DNA from: Candidatus Chromulinivoraceae bacterium
Lineage (GTDB): Bacteria; Patescibacteriota; Saccharimonadia; Saccharimonadales; Saccharimonadaceae
Reading direction: 5' to 3'
NCBI GenBank assembly: GCA_035478595.1
Contig: DATIJL010000018.1
Location: forward strand, 1-64,000
Length of the DNA stretch: 64,000 bases
Position numbers and translations under genes: made by a program. Positions 60,254-64,000 of the stretch are shown here, piece by piece. The notes beneath the pieces are model-generated. The model searched no databases. It was given only the letters and a program-made list of their open reading frames with translations, and had not been told where the DNA came from. Within the stretch, counting starts at the first letter, position 1, and each line of letters starts with the position of its first letter.

Positions 60254-60486
60254 ACATAGATTCCATTTTGCAGATCGTAACCGTAGGTTCAGCTGCTTTA
60301 ATGATTATTGCAATTTTACTACAACAACGAGGTGCTAGCCTTGGAGCTGGTTTTGGCAGCTCAGGTGAACTATACACGACCCGCCGTGGTCTTGATAAGA
60401 ATCTCTTTGAGGTAACGATTGTTCTTGCAGTTCTGTTTGTGCTATCGATCTTAGTAGGGCTGCTTTTGCCAGCATTTAAACTTTAG
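60250..60486 (+). CDS. secG: Protein translocase subunit SecG
   Basis: A 78-residue two-span protein. ILQIVTVGSAALMIIAILLQQRGASLGAGFGSSGE is the SecG mark (LLQQR followed by GAxFGGS-like), and LFEVTIVLAVLFVLSILVG is the second helix. SecG assists protein export through SecYE. The start overlaps the previous stop. It lies 11 bases before the oligopeptide-binding protein gene. Confidence 0.9.
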   Translation: MNIDSILQIVTVGSAALMIIAILLQQRGASLGAGFGSSGELYTTRRGLDKNLFEVTIVLAVLFVLSILVGLLLPAFKL

Positions 60487-60497
60487 AAAGAAGATAT

Positions 60498-62294
60498 ATG
60501 GCAGACGACGGACGAGGGTGGAGGCAGTTTCAAAATCTGTCATTTGATAGTAAAAAGATCTCACGCCGAGTAAAAAAGGCTGAGGGTGCGACTGTGCGAC
60601 ATGCACGCAAGTTTATTGTAACGCGCCTCGACAATATTCGTAACGTACGTCGTCATATTATTGCGTGGCTGCTTCTTGTAGGTGCAATGATCATTGCTGT
60701 CGGTGCACAATTTGTTTGGTTTCAAAATAGTTATAAAACAGTCGCGGCAGCTCAAGGCGGCACGTACGCCGAGGCGTCACTCGGTCCAATCGACACTCTA
60801 AATCCACTATATGCAAGTAGTGATGCAGAGGTTGCAGCTAGTCGTTTACTATTTTCGTCCCTTTACACCTACGATACGACAGGTCATCTTCATGGCGATC
60901 TGGCTCAGAGCATGTCGGTTGACACGACGAATACGGTTTATACGGTCAAGCTACGTCCGAATGTTGAATGGCATGATGGTAGTTTGTTAACAGCTAAGGA
61001 CGTCGCGTTTACAGTTAATCTTATTAAAAACCCTGAGACACGATCACCACTACGTGTTAACTGGCAGGATATAACCGTAACGGCACTTGATGATTCGACG
61101 GTGCAATTTAAACTGCCTGCTGTATATGCAGCGTTTCCGAACGCTCTCACGTTCGCTGTACTACCAGAACATACCTTAGGACAAGTCGCGCCTGGCGCTG
61201 TTCGCGAAAACACCTTTAGTCGATCTCCGATTGGCAGTGGCCCATTTAGTTTTAGCTTGCTGCAGACTCTCGACGATACGCGTGGGCGTAAGGTGGTACA
61301 CATGACTGCGTTTGACAAGTATTACGGTGGGCTACCTCTTGTCAGCAGGTTTGAGATTCATACGTATGATACTCAGGATGCTATTACGGCAGCACTTCGA
61401 ACAGGTGAAGTAAATGCAGCCTCCGGTCTAGGCGGTGCTAATGTTTCGCAAATTGACTCCTCAAACTATACGATTGCGAGTAAGCCAGTGAACAGCGGTG
61501 TTTATGCGTTGTTTAATACGACTACGCCAATACTTCAAGATAAAGCAGTTCGTCAAGCACTTGAAGTTGGAACTGATACGATGGCAGTTAGGATGTCGCT
61601 TCCTATTGCCGTGCCATCATTAAGCCTGCCATTTATTAATGGACAAGTGACTGGCGCTGACGTGCCGCATCCTGCTGCTTATAACGCAACGAAAGCTGCT
61701 CAAATGTTGGATAGTGATGGCTGGCTATTAAAGGGTTCGGTGCGTGAAAAAGGTGGTCAGCGACTTTCTCTTAACGTGGTGACAACCAAAAATTCACAGT
61801 ATGAAAAGGCTCTCGAGAGTCTGGCCGGACAATGGCGAAAATTAGGTGTCGAGGTGAATACGACCATTATCAATACGACTGATCCGACGGCTAACTTTGT
61901 GCAAGGAGTTCTGCAACCGCGTAGTTACGATGTGCTACTGTATGAGCTATTCATTGGTGCCGATCCAGATGTCTATGCATACTGGCATTCATCACAAGTA
62001 GGCACGAGTGGTTACAATTTCTCCGATTACTCAAACAAGGTGGCGGATGACGCTTTGGCTAGTGCTCGATCACGTCTTGAGCCTGCTCTTCGTAACGCTA
62101 AGTATAAAGCTTTTGCTAGACAATGGATTGATGATGTACCTGCGATAGGTCTGTATCAACCAGTGGCGGAATATGTGTACAATAAGCACGTTACGGCGGT
62201 TGACCCAAATGCTACCTGGATCTCGGCATATGACCGCTACGACAATGTTCTGAATTGGAGTGTGCAACAGAAATCTGTTTACAAAACCCCTTGA
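60498..62294 (+). CDS. Peptide-binding protein (SBP_bac_5), membrane-anchored
   Basis: A 598-residue extracellular solute-binding protein of the oligopeptide/nickel family. One membrane helix at about residues 53-75 (IIAWLLLVGAMIIAVGAQFVW) anchors it in place of a lipoprotein signal. Marks: GPIDTLNPLYASSDAEVAAS, VYTVKLRPNVEWHDGS, AKDVAFTVNLIKNPETRS, PIGSGPFSF, and YDVLLYELFIGADPDVYAYWHSS. It captures peptides for uptake; permease and ATPase genes are not nearby. The positively charged 50-residue cytoplasmic N-terminus is unusual. Confidence 0.88.
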   Translation: MADDGRGWRQFQNLSFDSKKISRRVKKAEGATVRHARKFIVTRLDNIRNVRRHIIAWLLLVGAMIIAVGAQFVWFQNSYKTVAAAQGGTYAEASLGPIDTLNPLYASSDAEVAASRLLFSSLYTYDTTGHLHGDLAQSMSVDTTNTVYTVKLRPNVEWHDGSLLTAKDVAFTVNLIKNPETRSPLRVNWQDITVTALDDSTVQFKLPAVYAAFPNALTFAVLPEHTLGQVAPGAVRENTFSRSPIGSGPFSFSLLQTLDDTRGRKVVHMTAFDKYYGGLPLVSRFEIHTYDTQDAITAALRTGEVNAASGLGGANVSQIDSSNYTIASKPVNSGVYALFNTTTPILQDKAVRQALEVGTDTMAVRMSLPIAVPSLSLPFINGQVTGADVPHPAAYNATKAAQMLDSDGWLLKGSVREKGGQRLSLNVVTTKNSQYEKALESLAGQWRKLGVEVNTTIINTTDPTANFVQGVLQPRSYDVLLYELFIGADPDVYAYWHSSQVGTSGYNFSDYSNKVADDALASARSRLEPALRNAKYKAFARQWIDDVPAIGLYQPVAEYVYNKHVTAVDPNATWISAYDRYDNVLNWSVQQKSVYKTP

Positions 62295-62324
62295 GTAAGC
62301 TATACTTATCGAGTTATAGCCCAT

Positions 62325-62412
62325 GCGCGAGTGGCGGAATTGGTAGACGCGTCAGCTTGAGGGGCTGGTGAGCATTGCGCTCGTGGAGGTTCAAGTCCTC
62401 TCTCGCGCACCA
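62325..62412 (+). tRNA. tRNA-Leu (anticodon GAG)
   Basis: A class II tRNA with acceptor stem GCGCGAG/CTCGCGC. The D-arm contains TGGCGGAATTGGTAGACG. The anticodon stem TCAGC/GCTGG surrounds TTGAGGG (anticodon GAG, 62359-62361). It has a long variable arm and the T-arm GGTTCAAGTCC, and CCA is encoded. A TATAGC box at 62315-62320 lies just upstream. Confidence 0.95.
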
Positions 62413-62428
62413 AATTGAATTACAGATA

Positions 62429-62477
62429 AAAAGTGTTCCACGGCTCAAACTTATGAGCATCAACGTGGAACACTTTT
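62429..62477 (+). terminator. Terminator of tRNA-Leu
   Basis: A perfect 14-bp stem (62429-62442 with 62464-62477) encloses a 5-bp stem (GCTCA/TGAGC). It ends in TTTT. Confidence 0.88.
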
Positions 62478-62491
62478 ACGTTTGTATCTGA

Positions 62492-62497
62492 TATAAT
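62492..62497 (+). promoter_or_regulatory. -10 box of the VanX-like gene
   Basis: TATAAT ends seven bases before ATG 62505; leaderless transcript predicted. Confidence 0.55.
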
Positions 62498-62504
62498 AAG
62501 AAAT

Positions 62505-63218
62505 ATGAATTTGCAAGAAAAAATAGAGAAATCAAAAAGTACCGAACGAATCGATTTTTCAAAGTACCAGTCTATTGGCGTTAATGACTCCTTAGTAAAG
62601 ATTAGCGACAATGGGAAACTAAAAATTGAACCATGCTGGACGCTCGAGAATGATTGGGAAGGTAAGCGATACGCTGACTATATCGCAGAGCATCCCGAAT
62701 ACGACGGTGTATATGTCAGACCTGAAGTTGCACGTAGACTTGAAGTCGCAGCAGCTTTACTTGATGATAAGTACAAACTTGTCATACGAGCCGGCCACCG
62801 TCCTATTGAAGTCCAAAAAAGAATCCTAATCGAGTGCGCTGATGACTATAAAAAGAATAATCCCGACATTTCAGATGAAGAAGCACTTGAACATGCGCGT
62901 GATTTTGTAAGTGATCCAGCGACTACATTACCCCCGCATGTATGCGGTGCGGCAGTTGATGTTGAATTGCTCGATACTTCGACTGGCGAACTTGTTGATT
63001 TCGGTAGCAAGATGAATGATGATACCGATGCTTCGTCTATCTATTATTCCGACTTAACTCAAGCACAGAAAGATAACCGCCAGATTCTCCTGCAGGCTAT
63101 GTTAGACGCTGGTTTTGCAAGTTGTAAGCCTGAATGGTGGCACTTCTCGTATGGCGACCAAGTATGGGCCTGGTTTTATGGAGAATCCGAGAGTCTCTAT
63201 AGCCCTGTCGACTTGTAA
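62505..63218 (+). CDS. VanX-like D-Ala-D-Ala dipeptidase (M15)
   Basis: A 237-residue zinc peptidase. Zinc ligands are visible in PPHVCGAAVDVELLD (His and Asp, the SxHxxGxAxD motif with Pro in place of Ser) and in CKPEWWHFSYGDQVW (catalytic Glu and third His). KLVIRAGHRPIEVQKRI contains the substrate Arg. Members cut D-Ala-D-Ala in peptidoglycan recycling or vancomycin resistance. No van regulatory genes are near, so a wall-recycling or foreign-wall feeding role is more likely. Single gene with its own leaderless promoter. Confidence 0.88.
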   Translation: MNLQEKIEKSKSTERIDFSKYQSIGVNDSLVKISDNGKLKIEPCWTLENDWEGKRYADYIAEHPEYDGVYVRPEVARRLEVAAALLDDKYKLVIRAGHRPIEVQKRILIECADDYKKNNPDISDEEALEHARDFVSDPATTLPPHVCGAAVDVELLDTSTGELVDFGSKMNDDTDASSIYYSDLTQAQKDNRQILLQAMLDAGFASCKPEWWHFSYGDQVWAWFYGESESLYSPVDL

Positions 63219-63379
63219 AAAGATCCTAGCAATATAATATTTTCTTCGCCTCCAACTTTGGGTTCGACGATATGTATTCCGACATTATAGTAAGTCCAAC
63301 CTAAATCGCTTAACTTTTGATACATCAAAACTAAACTAGGCTCCAAGGTGTTCCACGACAGGTCAATGTGGTGCACCAT
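63197..63379 (-). CDS. Possible small protein (60 aa), doubtful
   Basis: A 60-residue frame (MVHHIDLSWNTLEPSLVLMY; GWTYYNVGIHIVEPKVGG) that overlaps the VanX-like 3' end by 22 bases. It has a reasonable amino-acid make-up but no ribosome-binding site or -10 box. It could be a real short gene, a decayed remnant, or chance. Confidence 0.3.
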   Translation of the reverse strand: MVHHIDLSWNTLEPSLVLMYQKLSDLGWTYYNVGIHIVEPKVGGEENIILLGSFYKSTGL

Positions 63380-63405
63380 GAGTACAAGAAAGTCAATTCA
63401 GTAAG

Positions 63406-63429
63406 CACTCCTGTGAAACGGGGTGTTTT
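63406..63429 (+). terminator. Probable terminator after the VanX-like gene
   Basis: CACTCC (63406-63411) pairs with GGGGTG (63420-63425), one G-T pair, then TTTT. It is almost 190 bases after the VanX-like stop codon. Confidence 0.55.
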
Positions 63430-63455
63430 AGTTTGAATACAGCAAGGTAGAATTA

Positions 63456-63600
63456 TAGTAAGACTTGGCTCTTTTCTCAGGACATGAGGCCTGCAAGTGT
63501 ATGTTTGCAGCTAGTCTCATGAGGTTCGAATTCGGATACTTGCGCAGTATTTTACGCAAGTTGGCGTGATTCCTGGAAGGGTTGGGCCGATGGGGCTAGT
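63456..63600 (+). ncRNA. Candidate structured small RNA
   Basis: A TATAGT box at 63456-63461, with TTGAAT 15-16 bases upstream, precedes two perfect hairpins. CATGAG (63483-63488) with CTCATG (63516-63521) encloses CTGCAA (63491-63496) with TTGCAG (63505-63510). ACTTGCG (63538-63544) pairs with CGCAAGT (63555-63561). Between them is AGGTTCGAATTCG, like a tRNA T-loop without a proper T-stem. It is neither a complete tRNA nor tmRNA. It could be a small RNA or a leader for the next gene, though that gene has its own -10 box. Confidence 0.45.
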
Positions 63601-63611
63601 TTATCGAGTGG

Positions 63612-63617
63612 TATAAT
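63612..63617 (+). promoter_or_regulatory. -10 box of the gene at the window end
   Basis: TATAAT ends six bases before ATG 63624; leaderless transcript predicted. Confidence 0.55.
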
Positions 63618-63623
63618 AATCAA

Positions 63624-64000
63624 ATGGAGAGTAAACCAGACCAACTCATCGATAGATCTTTGGAGGGATTATTGAGCGATCAAGAGTCGTCTGCACGCCT
63701 CGTTTATAAGAGTCATGATCGTGACGCGCTGAATGACGAGGGGCTGCTTAATTTGGAGGGAATATTCGAAGAAGATACAGTGAGGAGAGTTGACGAAGTA
63801 TTGCAGTATACGGCGTTCTCTCCCGTGGATGAATTAAGAAATATCAGAGAATTAAGTATTGATGAAGAAAGGCTTTCCCTTCCTGAACAGCATGACATCA
63901 TTAGGGAGAGAATTAAGCTGTATAGACAACGTCTTACTGAGCAAAGAAAAGGTATCGCGACCATCCTTCAAGATATTAACGATAGCATACAGGCTTCTTC
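63624..64000 (+). CDS. Partial gene of unknown function at the right edge
   Basis: An open frame from ATG 63624 to the end of the window, 125 codons without a stop. The visible part is acidic and helical (MESKPDQLIDRSLEGLL; EEDTVRRVDEVLQYTAFSPVD; LPEQHDIIRERIKLYRQRL). No signal peptide or membrane segment is seen. It has a well-placed leaderless -10 box, which supports the start. I do not recognise the family. Confidence 0.65.
   Translation, partial: MESKPDQLIDRSLEGLLSDQESSARLVYKSHDRDALNDEGLLNLEGIFEEDTVRRVDEVLQYTAFSPVDELRNIRELSIDEERLSLPEQHDIIRERIKLYRQRLTEQRKGIATILQDINDSIQAS

Noticed and set aside
63480-63565. tRNA or tmRNA gene
   Set aside because: A T-loop-like string is present, but no matching T-stem, acceptor stem or CCA.
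1-64000. CRISPR arrays, rRNA genes, insertion sequences with transposases
   Set aside because: No regularly spaced direct repeats, no rRNA-like sequence and no transposase or integrase motif were seen in any frame.

Overview
The window looks like a chromosomal segment of a Candidatus Saccharibacteria (TM7, Patescibacteria/CPR) genome. This is inferred from gene content and style. Proteins are compact and genes tightly packed. TGA is used as an ordinary stop. Genes include a short AlaS, an SbcB-type exonuclease I, an RpfB-like protein, type IV pilin-like proteins, an FtsA-like ATPase followed by a baseplate-J-like membrane protein, and several small proteins with no name. The background is moderately AT-leaning. 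Five short genes are sharply GC-rich and stand out from it.

Layout. 1-1840: the tail of a sensor histidine kinase, a small membrane protein and an LPHTG-anchored surface protein. 1828-6135: an accessory region. A 2.75 kb GC-rich segment with two minus-strand genes lies between 24-bp inverted repeats, followed by a GC-rich 191-aa gene, tRNA-Glu and a GC-rich 85-aa gene. 6160-16860: DedA, an M20 peptidase, pyk-pgk-tpiA, a proline/acid-rich membrane protein, UvrD interrupted by an intein, and a glutamine amidotransferase. 16933-21871: an RpfB-like/rsmA/pgeF/metG/tatD cluster. 21919-28111: two lineage-type proteins, cysteine desulfurase/YdcF/mnmA, a pilin and alaS. 28248-35550: FtsA-like, baseplate-J-like, ruvX, mltG, a LysM-CHAP hydrolase and obg. 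35632-37966: EutH opposite a PLP decarboxylase. 38053-45585: exonuclease I, uvrA, a HAD phosphatase, a second DedA and bL25. 45638-50267: twin ABC exporters and trhO. 50264-50793: a GC-rich 88-aa gene followed by a complete type III hammerhead ribozyme and a terminator. 50815-56268: two efflux loci with their regulators. 56367-64000: uvrC, pilin, pepP, holin-like protein, secG, an oligopeptide-binding protein, tRNA-Leu, a VanX-like peptidase, a structured intergenic RNA candidate and a truncated gene at the edge.

How the genes work together. Energy metabolism is represented by part of glycolysis. Cell-wall turnover is prominent (RpfB-like, MltG, LysM-CHAP, VanX-like). tRNA maturation is served by the desulfurase and MnmA, and by TrhO. 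Nucleotide excision repair is represented by UvrA, UvrC and UvrD. Several exporters and surface proteins fit an epibiont living on another bacterium. Many genes have a TATAAT-like -10 box 6-10 bases before the start codon, which suggests widespread leaderless transcription. The most unusual items are the hammerhead ribozyme, the inverted-repeat-bounded GC-rich element, the UvrD intein with a GIY-YIG-like insert, and the EutH/decarboxylase pair.
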